The notes under the pieces: generated by a model
Database searches by the model: none
The model's input: only the letters and a program-made list of their open reading frames with translations
Told to the model about the DNA's origin: nothing
Program-made: the position numbers and the translations under genes
In this document: positions 19,439 through 29,250 of the stretch, piece by piece
How positions within the stretch are numbered: position 1 is the stretch's first letter
How the letters are laid out: each line of letters starts with the position of its first letter
NCBI GenBank assembly: GCA_947498775.1
Contig: CANMLL010000009.1
Span: 173,036 to 237,035, forward strand
DNA length: 64,000 nucleotides
Reading direction: 5' to 3'
Origin: an uncultured Aquimarina sp.
Lineage (GTDB): Bacteria; Bacteroidota; Bacteroidia; Flavobacteriales; Flavobacteriaceae

Positions 19439-20017
19439 ATGACTATAGATTTAGGAAACAGAATAAAGCATTACACTAAGATAAAAGTAGTATTGTCGTA
19501 TGCCGTTATGATTATCAGTAGTTCAGGGATTTCCCAAATCAATCCAGAAGTAGATACACTAGAGGTTTGGACCTATGGATTAGGAAATTTTATCAATGAA
19601 AACGCACATATAATTACCTCCAAAAAATGGCCGTTTGAAGCAATATCAAAGGCGGGGTGTGTTATGATAGAGGACGAGATAAACGAGATCGAAAATCATA
19701 ATCAGGCAGTTTGGCATTATCTTGATACCAACGGTTTTGAGAATTCAGAAAAACAATACCATTCAGAATTCAAATCAGAATATGAACGCATAAAAGAAGC
19801 GGTTGATTTGTTAAATCAACACTCAAAAATCATCCAATTACATAAAAGACTAAGAAGAAAAAGATATACAAACTATACGAATTTAAATAAAACCGGAGCT
19901 TACAATTACGAGTTTGAAATATATAGTTTTGACCCGTATGATATAGTAAAACCCGAAAAATTTGAAATTAGCCTAACAGTTGATATTGAACATAAGTGCG
20001 TAAAAATTATAAAATAA
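19439..20017 (+). CDS. Hypothetical exported protein
   Basis: 192 residues. The N-terminal 33 residues contain a hydrophobic stretch (VVLSYAVMIISSSGISQ) that looks like a signal peptide with a long basic n-region. The mature part has a helical central segment (YERIKEAVDLLNQHSKIIQLHKRL) and a C-terminal beta-like part (YNYEFEIYSFDPYDIVKPEKF, then SLTVDIEHKCVKIIK). No family recognised. It follows the plug-like gene by nine bases. Two or more exported proteins of unknown family next to an RHS toxin fit an immunity or accessory cassette, but nothing in the sequence proves it. Confidence 0.6.
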   Translation: MTIDLGNRIKHYTKIKVVLSYAVMIISSSGISQINPEVDTLEVWTYGLGNFINENAHIITSKKWPFEAISKAGCVMIEDEINEIENHNQAVWHYLDTNGFENSEKQYHSEFKSEYERIKEAVDLLNQHSKIIQLHKRLRRKRYTNYTNLNKTGAYNYEFEIYSFDPYDIVKPEKFEISLTVDIEHKCVKIIK

Positions 20018-20034
20018 AACCTAAACCAATGTAC
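20016..20034 (+). repeat. Copy of the leader/start region of the SpvB-like gene
   Basis: AAAACCTAAACCAATGTAC nearly repeats AAAACCTAAACCCATGTA at 20980-20997, where the ATG starts the SpvB-like gene. At 20029 the ATG opens only seven codons (MYNNTMN, stop). It looks like a relic 5' end left by duplication or deletion. Confidence 0.35.
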
Positions 20035-20060
20035 AATAACACCATGAATTAAATAATAAT

Positions 20061-20456
20061 ATGAAACAAACAATTAAAATAGTATTTTTTCTAGTAATAA
20101 TAGGAAGTACAAGCTGTAGTCCAAAAATTACCTCAAATTTTATCAATCCTCAACCAAAATTATCAATTGACCAAAAAGTAGCGCTTTTGGATGTTGATCA
20201 TGAATTACCAGAAAACATTGATAAAATTGGTGATTTAAGATTTCAGGACTCTGGATTTTCGACAGACTGTAGTTTTAACAGTTTAATGAATCAGGCAAGA
20301 ATACAAGCAAGAAAAAATGGAGCAAACATTGTTAAGGTAGTTGACAAAAAGAAACCCGATCTATGGAGCACATGCTACCGTCTTAAAATCGAACTTTATA
20401 CATATGATGGCGATGTTACATCATTACCACAACAATATCAATTACAAATAGATTAA
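20061..20456 (+). CDS. Small lipoprotein, RcsF/DUF4156-like
   Basis: 131 residues. A lipoprotein signal peptide ends in VIIGSTSCSPK (Cys at ~20). The mature part has KIGDLRFQDSGFSTDCSFNS and then MNQARIQARKNGANIVKVV and a Cys in WSTCYRLKIELY. This resembles RcsF/DUF4156 lipoproteins, which have a Cys after a 'vG.i' strand, a helix with 'A...GAN.v' and a later strand with Cys that can form a disulfide. In those families the proteins sit in the outer membrane; RcsF senses envelope stress. The match is by pattern only. Confidence 0.62.
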   Translation: MKQTIKIVFFLVIIGSTSCSPKITSNFINPQPKLSIDQKVALLDVDHELPENIDKIGDLRFQDSGFSTDCSFNSLMNQARIQARKNGANIVKVVDKKKPDLWSTCYRLKIELYTYDGDVTSLPQQYQLQID

Positions 20457-20475
20457 ACCCCTAAAAAATAAACGA

Positions 20476-20961
20476 ATGAAACGTATTTGTATAAGTAAAA
20501 TCATACTTGTGTGCAGCATAGCAATACTATTTTCAAACTGCGCAACTATTATCTCGGGTTCTAGACAATTCGTAGATATCGCTTCAGAACCAACTGCAGC
20601 AAAAGTGTATATCAATGAAATTGAAATCGGAAACACTCCAGTTCAGCAAAATCTGAAAAGAAACCAGGAATACCAGTTAGTCATAAAGCTCAATGGTTAT
20701 GAAACTTACGAGATGAAGTTGGAAAGAAAGTTCAATGCCTGGTATATCGGTAATGTTCTTTTTGGTGGCATCATAGGATTGATAGTCGATCCTGCAACCG
20801 GGGCTATGCATCGCTTAAGACCTCAAGATCTCGAAACACACCGAGCGCAAGGGACTATTTTTAAAAATAAATCAGAAAATATCTTTATCAAAGTACAAAT
20901 GCAAAACGATACTAATTCAGAAAAAATAGGCCAAATGCAAAGAATATCAACAAAAAAATAG
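20476..20961 (+). CDS. PEGA-domain lipoprotein
   Basis: 161 residues. The lipobox lies in AILFSNCATIISGSRQ (Cys ~23). Residues ~33-75 are a PEGA-like repeat: VDIASEPTAAKVYINEIEIG, then TPVQQNLKRNQEYQLVIKL and NGYETYEMKL. A short hydrophobic segment follows (WYIGNVLFGGIIGLIVDPATGAMH), ending near 'P.tGa' as in many 'CATI.sG..q' lipoproteins of Bacteroidota. PEGA domains are thought to bind surface polymers. It lies 19 bp after the RcsF-like gene and 31 bp before the SpvB-like gene, so it belongs to the same transcription unit. Confidence 0.78.
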   Translation: MKRICISKIILVCSIAILFSNCATIISGSRQFVDIASEPTAAKVYINEIEIGNTPVQQNLKRNQEYQLVIKLNGYETYEMKLERKFNAWYIGNVLFGGIIGLIVDPATGAMHRLRPQDLETHRAQGTIFKNKSENIFIKVQMQNDTNSEKIGQMQRISTKK

Positions 20962-20992
20962 CTAAATAATAACTCTCTCAAAACCTAAACCC

Positions 20993-23900
20993 ATGTATAC
21001 AAAACAAATCTTCGCGGTAATCATCATCTTTTCCATTTTTGCTTACAGTCAAGATGATGGTGCCGATGTGATTGCACCACAGCAAGCTTCGTTTTCTACA
21101 GGTCAAAATCTAGAAGGCTGGGTAAAAAGCTCTATAAACGAACCTACAGGTAAAGTAGCGTTTTCACAACCTATTACATCGATTTCAGCTAGAGGAGTAG
21201 CCTACAGTCTTGCACTAACCTACAATGGGGATGCCGCTTTCAAGACTGCGCAATATACCAATAGATACGCTCCGGCTGGCACTGTAGGAGTAGGATTCAG
21301 TTTACAGGCGCCCAAAATTGTTGTAGATAATAAAAATACTGCCACAAAAGAGGATGACACCTTTTATCTGCTGGATGGTGCATCTAACAGCAAACTAAAA
21401 TGTATTGGTAAGCAAGAACCAGGGCAATTTCAGGAAGGTGATATAATTTGGTCCTTTGTTGCAGAAAAATATGTGCCCTGGAAAATAGAATACTACAAAA
21501 GTAATGTCGATTTGCATATAGGAGGACCATTGGGAGATGGGTATCATGAGACGCCATTAGATTACTGGATCGTTACCGATGACAAAGGGGTAAAATATTA
21601 TTATGGGCAAACACAAAATAGTCGAGAAAATGTAGTGGCTTGGGGAAATTGGATCGGTAATTCCAACAAACCCGGCGGACAAAGAGAAACGATTACCTGG
21701 AATCTGTCTACTATAAAAGATCAATTCAACAATAATTTGAAATTTGAATATCTTTTGCAGGAGTCCAGTGTTGGTGGCGTGCCACAAACAGAGGCATCTT
21801 ATTTACAAAAAGTAACGTCATCTACAGGAGAACGAGTAGAACTAAATTATGAAACCAAAGGACCTTTTGAATTCTTTCAATATGAAGCCAATAGAGAACA
21901 GGTGGAGCCAGATGCTTATCAAGAGCGGTATGAAGCCAAGTATCTAAGCAATGTCATGACCTATAACAGTGCAGATCAAAATGTATTTACCTATGACCTC
22001 TCTTATGATATCGCTAACCAGGGGGATAACAACCAGAAACGATATCTAACCGCGATCACTCAGAAAGACGAAATAGGTGCTGTACTGCCCAGCCAAAAAT
22101 TTGAATATTATACAAGTGGGGATTTTCTTGGGGGACTTAGAAAAGTAATTCAACCCACAGGAGGGTTTGTACAATATAATTATCAAAAAAAATCGTTGTT
22201 TACCAATACGCCTAATCTATTTGTAGGCGCAGAACCCAACTTTGATGGATATGAGTACCATTCTATGGTGGTTAGGAATAAGTATAGTTTATTTTTAGCA
22301 AAAGAAACTGCAACACAACCTGACGGTCATAATCGTTTTAAAATCGTACGCAATACCTGGAATGGTAAGGGATGGGTGCGCAATTCATTTTTGCTACCAT
22401 ACACCATTTATGATAATGCTCCCGGTGCTCCGAGATTGGAAAATTTTTATACTACGTTTGGAGACGATTTTTATGCGTTTTTGTATCATAAAGGTGTTAC
22501 CGCTACTGTACATTTGTTTCATCTTAATAAGGATGGGCATACATGGAGCGTAAGGGTTTTTACGACCAATATTGGGTCTGGTTACCCCAAGTTTATGTCT
22601 GGAGAAAAATTTGTAGCCGTAGGTTCAGAAAGAGGAAAACTTGATACCTATACATGGGATGATACTACCTGGATCGCACGTAGCAAACAATTTAATGATG
22701 GCCTTTCCTATTATTATGCTGCTACTAATAATTTTATACTGGTTCTAGACGAGCCCGGGGGTCCAGATGATATTACAGGAACTATTCATTGGGATAATTA
22801 TTATATACATTACCTAGACATAGAAGGCAACTGGAAAACCAAATCATGGTCTGCACGTATGGAACAATATTTACAGGGAATATCACATGCCAGTTATTTT
22901 TATCCCAACAACGCTATGACAGGTTTCGTAGCCGAAAATAATCCAGAGTATTTTCTACGCTGGGACAAAAATTATAATGTAATAGCTGCCGATAATGTTC
23001 TGGGAGCCTATAACGACCGTAACCCTATAACCCCTACTTATAGTGGAATGTTCGTTCTACAAAATGGTTCTGCGTCTACCAGGAGACCTTATAAATTAGC
23101 AAGGTTCAATGGTGTCGATTGGGACATCAATGACTTCGCTACTTTAGGAGATTTTAGAGCCATGCCTTCATTTGCAGAAGATGCGATTGTTTTTCAAAAC
23201 TACAGTAATACCTATAATTTTGGCATAATGCGGTACAGTGCCAATACCAATAACTGGCATTTAAACACGAATCTTGGCAGTGGGAGCTCTGTTGATAGGG
23301 AAACCGGAACCGCTAGAGATTTTTTTGTCGCAGGCACCAAAATCTTTAATTTCTCAAGAAATATCAACTCGGTGTTTTTTGAAAGAGATCTTACTACAAT
23401 AAACAATCATAAAAATAAATTTAGCTATAGTGATGGTTTTGAAAACGTATTTACTGAGATAGCAGACGTAACAGATTTTGGTGGCGGGTCTAGTAGTAAT
23501 TTTTTATATAGTTTATTAATCAATATAGACAAAAAAACAAACGAAGTAAGACAGCAATCGCTAGGGGCTCAATATCACCCGCCTTCGATGCCAAAATTTG
23601 CAGGATATACTCCTTTCTTAAGTAATAATTCGCTTTGGACTAAAGATGATTCGGAACCCGGTAAATTTACTTCGTATTTATACCGCATTATAGATGGGGA
23701 AATAAATGAGGTCGTATTCGATAACGTAGTAGGCAGTATCATCATAAACAATAACGAAGGTTACTATAGTTTGACATCCTACCTTTTTGAGGAACCAAAC
23801 CCTACCACAGACGATTCTTCAATCTTTTATGGTAAAGTGATTATTGCTGAAAAAGGAAGGGGCACTTTAAACAATGGTGAAATAGTTAAGAAATATGATA

Positions 23901-24781
23901 CAGGATCTCAAGATATTCGAAGGGCAGGACTTTTGCTTGAAGAAGAAATAAAAAATGCATCTGGCATTACACTTGTTAAAAGTACAAACAAATGGTTAAA
24001 ATATGCTTCGTCATCCTTAAATAGTGAAGTTTTTAGACTCTTAGAACAAACCAACACACAATATTATGATGGAGAAGAACATGTAACATCTACAGTAAAT
24101 ACTTACGATACTTCAAATTTTTATCGTCTTTCTTCTAGCACTACTACAGATAGTAAAGGTAAAGTAAACACAAGAGCGATTACCTATGCAAGTGAGATCT
24201 ATCCATTTATGAAATCTGCCAATTTTGTAAGCCAACCCTATGAAATTATCAACCAAATTAATTATACAAAAGAGGTCTCAGTAAGTCGTAATCTATGGGA
24301 ACAACGTAATGGCGACATTGTTCCGGCTTCTTCTTGGGTAGGAATTTCTAAAGATAAGTTAAGAAAAGTTTCAGAAAACACTAGGGTCAATACTAATGGA
24401 TTGATAGAAGAGACAAGTAATGGTAAAGGCCAGTATGATACAGTACTATATGCCTATGGCTATAAATATCCCGTAGCAACAATTTCTGATACTCAATATA
24501 ATGATGTAATTACTAACTTGGATGTGTCTGTTGCAGAACTGCAAAATCTGAACAACCAAAACTTAAAGACAGAACTAACAAAACTATATGAACGATTGCC
24601 TAAAACTTTTATAGAAATTAACCTATATGATACCCAGGGTAAAGTCATAGAATCTATAGATCAAAGACAACAATCAATGCTATATACATACGATACTTTT
24701 AATCGTCTTACAGAAACACTAGACAATGACAATAAAGTATTGGAAAAAAACAGATACAACTACAAGCAGGTGTCCAATTAA
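20993..24781 (+). CDS. SpvB-like / YD-repeat secreted protein without RHS core
   Basis: 1262 residues. A signal peptide (MYTKQIFAVIIIFSIFAYSQ) is followed at ~50-105 by an SpvB/TcaC-type N-terminal pattern: PTGKVAFSQPITSISARGV, SLALTYNGD, then GTVGVGFSLQAPKIVV. Residues ~400-850 contain repeated Trp/Tyr-rich segments (NTWNGKGWVRNSF, YTWDDTTWIARSKQF, GNWKTKSWSARMEQY, ARFNGVDWDINDF) spaced like beta-propeller blades. The end has YD-like repeats (LYTYDTFNRLTETLDNDNK). There is no RHS core and no variable toxin tail. This order (SpvB, propeller, YD repeats) recalls the TcB half of Tc toxins. Pairing with the upstream RHS protein is an inference. Confidence 0.8.
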   Translation: MYTKQIFAVIIIFSIFAYSQDDGADVIAPQQASFSTGQNLEGWVKSSINEPTGKVAFSQPITSISARGVAYSLALTYNGDAAFKTAQYTNRYAPAGTVGVGFSLQAPKIVVDNKNTATKEDDTFYLLDGASNSKLKCIGKQEPGQFQEGDIIWSFVAEKYVPWKIEYYKSNVDLHIGGPLGDGYHETPLDYWIVTDDKGVKYYYGQTQNSRENVVAWGNWIGNSNKPGGQRETITWNLSTIKDQFNNNLKFEYLLQESSVGGVPQTEASYLQKVTSSTGERVELNYETKGPFEFFQYEANREQVEPDAYQERYEAKYLSNVMTYNSADQNVFTYDLSYDIANQGDNNQKRYLTAITQKDEIGAVLPSQKFEYYTSGDFLGGLRKVIQPTGGFVQYNYQKKSLFTNTPNLFVGAEPNFDGYEYHSMVVRNKYSLFLAKETATQPDGHNRFKIVRNTWNGKGWVRNSFLLPYTIYDNAPGAPRLENFYTTFGDDFYAFLYHKGVTATVHLFHLNKDGHTWSVRVFTTNIGSGYPKFMSGEKFVAVGSERGKLDTYTWDDTTWIARSKQFNDGLSYYYAATNNFILVLDEPGGPDDITGTIHWDNYYIHYLDIEGNWKTKSWSARMEQYLQGISHASYFYPNNAMTGFVAENNPEYFLRWDKNYNVIAADNVLGAYNDRNPITPTYSGMFVLQNGSASTRRPYKLARFNGVDWDINDFATLGDFRAMPSFAEDAIVFQNYSNTYNFGIMRYSANTNNWHLNTNLGSGSSVDRETGTARDFFVAGTKIFNFSRNINSVFFERDLTTINNHKNKFSYSDGFENVFTEIADVTDFGGGSSSNFLYSLLINIDKKTNEVRQQSLGAQYHPPSMPKFAGYTPFLSNNSLWTKDDSEPGKFTSYLYRIIDGEINEVVFDNVVGSIIINNNEGYYSLTSYLFEEPNPTTDDSSIFYGKVIIAEKGRGTLNNGEIVKKYDTGSQDIRRAGLLLEEEIKNASGITLVKSTNKWLKYASSSLNSEVFRLLEQTNTQYYDGEEHVTSTVNTYDTSNFYRLSSSTTTDSKGKVNTRAITYASEIYPFMKSANFVSQPYEIINQINYTKEVSVSRNLWEQRNGDIVPASSWVGISKDKLRKVSENTRVNTNGLIEETSNGKGQYDTVLYAYGYKYPVATISDTQYNDVITNLDVSVAELQNLNNQNLKTELTKLYERLPKTFIEINLYDTQGKVIESIDQRQQSMLYTYDTFNRLTETLDNDNKVLEKNRYNYKQVSN

Positions 24782-24921
24782 TAGATTTTTGAATTAACTA
24801 TCACTATGCAAAATCGATAAAAGTGAAAATTTACTATCGTTTTCGTAGATTTTTTTTGTGAGATCCCGGTGTTTTTAACGAAATAGAATTATTTTCGTGT
24901 GCTCAATAGCAAGACAGTAAA

Positions 24922-26109
24922 ATGAAGACAATCAACGATTTTAATTTTGAAAACAAGAAGGCATTAATTCGAGTAGATTTTAACGTGCCCCTAAACGAAA
25001 ATTTTGAAGTAACCGACGACACACGTATCCAGGCTGCAAAACCAACTATAATTAAGGTTTTGGAAGATGGTGGCAGTGCAGTGTTGATGTCTCATTTAGG
25101 GAGACCAAAAGGCGTTCAGGATCAATTTTCTTTAAAACATATCGTTGATAAAGTATCCGAGGTTTTGGGTGTGCAAGTGAAGTTTGTAAACAATTGTGTT
25201 GGGCAAGAGACACAAGATGCAGTTGCAGCTCTTAATCCAGGTGAAGTTGTATTGCTAGAGAATTTAAGATTTCACCCAGAGGAAACCTCAGGAAATACTG
25301 ACTTTGCCAAACAGCTATCCAAACTGGGAGATGTGTATGTAAATGATGCTTTTGGTACTGCACACAGAGCACATGCTTCAACTACGATTGTAGCACAGTT
25401 TTTTCCAGAAAACAAATGTTTTGGGAGTTTACTGGCAAAAGAAATCGAAAGCATTGACAAAGTATTACGAAGTGGTGAAAAACCAGTTACCGCAGTTTTA
25501 GGAGGGTCAAAAGTATCTTCAAAGATCACCATTATTGAGAATATCCTCGATAAAATAGATCATTTGATTGTTGGTGGAGGGATGACCTATACCTTTATAA
25601 AAGCGCAAGGAGGAAAGATAGGAGATTCGATCTGCGAAGACGATAAGCAGGAGTTGGCATTAGAAATCCTTAAAAAGGCATTAGAAAAAGGAGTTGAGGT
25701 ACATTTGCCGGTTGATGTGATCGGTGCTGATGCTTTTGATAATAATGCAAATACACAAGTGGTTGCCGTAAATGCAATCCCAGACGGATGGCAAGGATTG
25801 GATGCAGGACCAGAAACAATCAAGAATTTTCACGAAGTCATATTAAAATCAAAAACAATTCTTTGGAACGGACCTCTGGGAGTTTTTGAAATGGAAAATT
25901 TTGCCAAAGGAACCATTGCACTCGGACATTCTATTGCCGAGGCAACAGAAAACGGAGCATTTTCTCTTGTAGGTGGTGGCGACTCTGTAGCTGCTGTAAA
26001 ACAATTTGGTTTTGGAGACAAAGTAAGCTACGTGTCTACCGGAGGAGGAGCCATGCTCGAGAGTCTTGAGGGTAAAACACTACCTGGTATTGCAGCAATA
26101 GGAAACTAA
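24922..26109 (+). CDS. pgk: Phosphoglycerate kinase
   Basis: 395 residues, the usual length for bacterial PGK. Family landmarks: [15 protein letters not shown] at ~13-27 (the signature [KRHGTCVN]-[VT]-[LIVMF]-[LIVMC]-R-x-D-x-N-[SACV]-P), [46 protein letters not shown], and near the end [10 protein letters not shown] and [11 protein letters not shown]. It moves a phosphate from 1,3-bisphosphoglycerate to ADP in glycolysis, and works in reverse in gluconeogenesis. It is cytoplasmic. The start ATG is preceded by a TATTTTCG (24890), one mismatch from TAnnTTTG. It stands alone between the SpvB-like gene and a long repeat-bearing gap. Confidence 0.97.
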   Translation: MKTINDFNFENKKALIRVDFNVPLNENFEVTDDTRIQAAKPTIIKVLEDGGSAVLMSHLGRPKGVQDQFSLKHIVDKVSEVLGVQVKFVNNCVGQETQDAVAALNPGEVVLLENLRFHPEETSGNTDFAKQLSKLGDVYVNDAFGTAHRAHASTTIVAQFFPENKCFGSLLAKEIESIDKVLRSGEKPVTAVLGGSKVSSKITIIENILDKIDHLIVGGGMTYTFIKAQGGKIGDSICEDDKQELALEILKKALEKGVEVHLPVDVIGADAFDNNANTQVVAVNAIPDGWQGLDAGPETIKNFHEVILKSKTILWNGPLGVFEMENFAKGTIALGHSIAEATENGAFSLVGGGDSVAAVKQFGFGDKVSYVSTGGGAMLESLEGKTLPGIAAIGN

Positions 26110-26526
26110 TTGTGTTAAGTTGCCGGGACGTTCAAATAGGTTATTAAAGTCCCATCTCCCTGGACGACATTGTGATACCAATGAACGAGATGAAGCGATG
26201 CAATCGAAATGAGGGGATTTTCATATCAAAAACCCTAACCTTAATCCTACCAGAAGGAGAGGAAACTATTATTTCGATAGTAAACATTATCACTAACTTA
26301 AGGCTATCATAGTGTTAATAATCTGTAAGAAAAATGATTTTTATGTAAGAATATTGGAAAAATCGGTCATTTTAGCCGATTTTTCCGCATTTTTAACGCT
26401 CTGATCTTTTGCGTTTTAGAAAAAAAAGGCGATTTTCGCTATTGTATTGTTGATAACATGTTGAAAACAATGCTTTTTTACCCCAAAATTCCCTAACGGT
26501 TAATAGTACAAGTAAACGGTTTTAAA
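26110..26526. other. Intergenic with REP-like mosaic and a hairpin
   Basis: 417 bp without a gene. The first ~180 bp contain segments (CAATGAACGAGATGAAGCG, AACCCTAACCTTAATCCTAC, AGAAGGAGAGGAAAC) that look like pieces of common Bacteroidota intergenic repeats; the second and third are similar in style to 31638-31680. A strong hairpin lies at 26356-26386. The rest is the AT-rich leader of the transglycosylase gene. Confidence 0.45.
26356..26386. terminator. Perfect 11-bp hairpin, terminator-like in both directions
   Basis: GGAAAAATCGG and CCGATTTTTCC pair perfectly around a nine-base loop. The A/T-rich outer stem gives a U-run on either strand. It lies 247 bp after pgk and 140 bp before the transglycosylase, so it may isolate the two transcripts. 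Confidence 0.5.
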
Positions 26527-28164
26527 ATGAAAAACAGATCTTCGTTCATCTCTTCTTTTTTATTGTTTTCGGCTTCATTAATAGCTCAAGAAACTACAAT
26601 TTCGACAACCTCAGAAGAGAATACTTCAAAAGAAATCTTACTCAAAGAAAACCTCGATCTAAAACAAGATACGGTTCAGGTAGTAGACACAACCAAAGTG
26701 ATCAGAACTACAGGTGCAGAATTGCAAACCACTACTATAGTTGCTACCAGTGTAAAAGATAGTTTGGTTTATATTGCTCAGGACCACCCAAAGATGTCTC
26801 GATTAGATTCTCTTTGGAAACAAGAACTCTACAATTCGAGTCTATTTGATACTATCTACAAATCGGTTACCGAGCTAGAATACCAACCTGTAGAATATGT
26901 TGATCTTCCAACAGATACGCTCAAGGCAAGATTAAAAGAACTTAATGCTCGTACTCCTTTTAACGTGGAGTATAATCAATCCTTAGAAAGTGTAATCAAA
27001 AACTATTTAAAAAATCGTCATGAGCACCTGGAGCGATTAATGGCGCTGAGCGAATTTTATTTTCCGCTTTTTGAACAAGAATTAGACAATCAAAATATTC
27101 CATTAGAGATAAAGTACCTGGCCATTGTAGAGTCTGCTCTTAAACCAAGAGCAAAATCCAGAGTAGGTGCAACCGGATTATGGCAATTTATGTTTGGTAC
27201 CGGTAAAATGTATGGGCTAGAGGTAAGCTCTTATGTAGATGAACGTATGGATCCTATTATGGCTACAAAAGCGGCGTGTAAATATTTGGCAAAGCTCTAC
27301 CAAATTTTTGGTGATTGGGATTTGGCACTGGCATCCTATAATTCTGGACCAGGAAATGTGACCAAAGCGATTAGACGCAGTGGTGGTTATACGAATTATT
27401 GGAACATAAGACACAACCTGCCCAGAGAAACAGCAGGATATTTGCCGGCCTTTTTGGCAACCATGTATATTTTTGAATATGCAGACAAGCATGATTTTAA
27501 ACCTAGAAAACCAGAGTTTGCTTATTTTGAAACCGATACCATTAGCGTAAAGCAAATGATTACATTGGATCAGGTTTCAGAATATGTAAATATCGATATA
27601 GAAGAGTTACAGTTTTTAAATCCATCCTATAAGCTCGACATTATTCCATTTATCAAAGATGAAGACTATGTATTACGATTACCGTTAGACAAAATAGGAC
27701 CCTTTGTGGCCAATGAAGATAAGCTCTATGCACTAGCACAAGCAGAGTTTGATAAACGTGAGAAACCGCTTCCAAAATACTTTGAAGCCAATGATAGAAT
27801 TCGATATAGAGTGCGTAGCGGAGACTTTCTTGGAAAAATCGCTAGAAGATATGGTGTAAGAGTAAGCAGTATTAAAAAATGGAACGGTTTGCGAACCAAT
27901 AATTTAAGAGTTGGTCAACGCCTCACCATATATCCAAGAAGACCCGTTGTAAACCAACCACAAAAGAGTAGTTCGGTGTCAAAACCCTCAAAACCTGCAG
28001 TAGTAACAAACACTTCAGAGATGTATACCGTGAAGTCGGGAGATACGTTATGGAGCATTTCACAAAAATTTAAAGGCATTTCTGTCGAAAATCTTAAAAA
28101 TTGGAACGATATTAGTGGTAGCGGTATAAAGCCAGGTATGAAACTAAGGCTTTCAAAATCATAA
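26527..28164 (+). CDS. mltD: Membrane-bound lytic murein transglycosylase D-like, SLT + 2 LysM
   Basis: 545 residues. A signal peptide (SSFLLFSASLIAQ) is followed by a linker. An SLT transglycosylase domain at ~190-320 has the catalytic glutamate in YLAIVESALKPRAKS (E202), then GATGLWQFM, ACKYLAKLY, LALASYNSGPGNV and GYLPAFLA. Two LysM domains close the protein (RYRVRSGDFLGKIARRYGV at ~420 and MYTVKSGDTLWSISQKF at ~499). The family cleaves the glycan strands of peptidoglycan with formation of anhydro-muramic ends, and LysM binds the glycan. It acts in the periplasm. It sits 16 bp upstream of the DUF4837 lipoprotein gene, probably one transcript. The symbol follows domain architecture; no lipobox is seen. 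Confidence 0.9.
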   Translation: MKNRSSFISSFLLFSASLIAQETTISTTSEENTSKEILLKENLDLKQDTVQVVDTTKVIRTTGAELQTTTIVATSVKDSLVYIAQDHPKMSRLDSLWKQELYNSSLFDTIYKSVTELEYQPVEYVDLPTDTLKARLKELNARTPFNVEYNQSLESVIKNYLKNRHEHLERLMALSEFYFPLFEQELDNQNIPLEIKYLAIVESALKPRAKSRVGATGLWQFMFGTGKMYGLEVSSYVDERMDPIMATKAACKYLAKLYQIFGDWDLALASYNSGPGNVTKAIRRSGGYTNYWNIRHNLPRETAGYLPAFLATMYIFEYADKHDFKPRKPEFAYFETDTISVKQMITLDQVSEYVNIDIEELQFLNPSYKLDIIPFIKDEDYVLRLPLDKIGPFVANEDKLYALAQAEFDKREKPLPKYFEANDRIRYRVRSGDFLGKIARRYGVRVSSIKKWNGLRTNNLRVGQRLTIYPRRPVVNQPQKSSSVSKPSKPAVVTNTSEMYTVKSGDTLWSISQKFKGISVENLKNWNDISGSGIKPGMKLRLSKS

Positions 28165-28180
28165 CCGCAAATAGTATCTT

Positions 28181-29161
28181 ATGAAAAAATTATCTCTTGC
28201 AATCATCTGCTTGCTTTGCATCGCAAGCTGTTCAGAAACCAAAAAAGATAAAAACAAAAAACCACAAGGTGCCATGGCGCATTCTGTGGGTAAAATAAAT
28301 GAACTTTCTGTAGTGGTTGATAATGACCTATGGAAAAGTAACGTAGGTGATACCATTCGAAAATATTTTGGTGCCGAAGTACCAGGGCTACCACAAGAAG
28401 AACCGCTATTTTCTATGCGACAAATGCCTGTGGGAGCATTTTCTGGTCTGGCAAGAAAAAACCGAACATTCCTTTGGATAAAAAAAGGAGGCGAAAGCGG
28501 ATTTACCACTTTAGAAAATAAATATGCAACTCCGCAAGTAGGTGCAGTAATTTCTGGAACAGAAAATGAGATTATTGATCTGATTCAGAAAAACCATGAA
28601 ACAATCGTTTCAAATTATAAACTTGTCGAAACCAAAGAGAAACAAAAAAGAATATTAAAATCTCTTGAAAAAATACCTCAATTACCCGAAAAATTAGGGA
28701 TTACTTTAAAAATCCCTACAGCTTATCGTATCGCAATCGAAGAAGATAAATTCTTTTGGATGCGAAAAGATATTCCGCAAGGAAGTATGAATCTTATGAT
28801 ATACGAACTTCCATTGGGAACGGTTACCAGAGATTCTAATATAGTTTCTAGCATTATTAAAATGAGAGATTCTATCGGCGCCAAAAAAATCCCAACCGAG
28901 GTAGGTAACTTTGTAACCGAAGAAGCCTATGCTCCGTACTTTTATGAAACTACACTTGATGGCCGTTTTACTTTTGAAACCAAAGGTACCTGGGAGATCA
29001 AAGACAGATTTATGGCAGGTCCGTTTGTAAATTATGTAATCAAAGATGTTCCTAACAATAGATTAATGGTATTAGAAGGTTTTGTTTTTGCTCCTTCGGT
29101 AAGCAAAAGAGACAATATGTTTGAGCTAGAAGCTATTATGAAGACGATTAGGTTTGAATAA
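28181..29161 (+). CDS. DUF4837 family lipoprotein
   Basis: 326 residues with a lipobox in LLCIASCSETKK (Cys ~17). The mature protein matches my recollection of the DUF4837 family, found in Bacteroidota next to LysM transglycosylases: KINELSVVVDNDLWKSNVGD near the start, VPGLPQEEPLFSMRQMP, then IPTAYRIAIEEDKFFWMRKD and LPLGTVTRDSNIV, and the end MVLEGFVFAPSVSKRD. Function is unknown. Location is the periplasmic face of a membrane. The 16-bp gap to the transglycosylase suggests a shared role in the cell envelope, but this is only context. Confidence 0.85.
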   Translation: MKKLSLAIICLLCIASCSETKKDKNKKPQGAMAHSVGKINELSVVVDNDLWKSNVGDTIRKYFGAEVPGLPQEEPLFSMRQMPVGAFSGLARKNRTFLWIKKGGESGFTTLENKYATPQVGAVISGTENEIIDLIQKNHETIVSNYKLVETKEKQKRILKSLEKIPQLPEKLGITLKIPTAYRIAIEEDKFFWMRKDIPQGSMNLMIYELPLGTVTRDSNIVSSIIKMRDSIGAKKIPTEVGNFVTEEAYAPYFYETTLDGRFTFETKGTWEIKDRFMAGPFVNYVIKDVPNNRLMVLEGFVFAPSVSKRDNMFELEAIMKTIRFE

Positions 29162-29250
29162 AATTATATAAAATTGTAGAAAACTTTCTGTTTGATATAA
29201 AATAATCCTTCGTTTTTGGCATTATATTTAGCGATTCTAAAAACTAGTGT

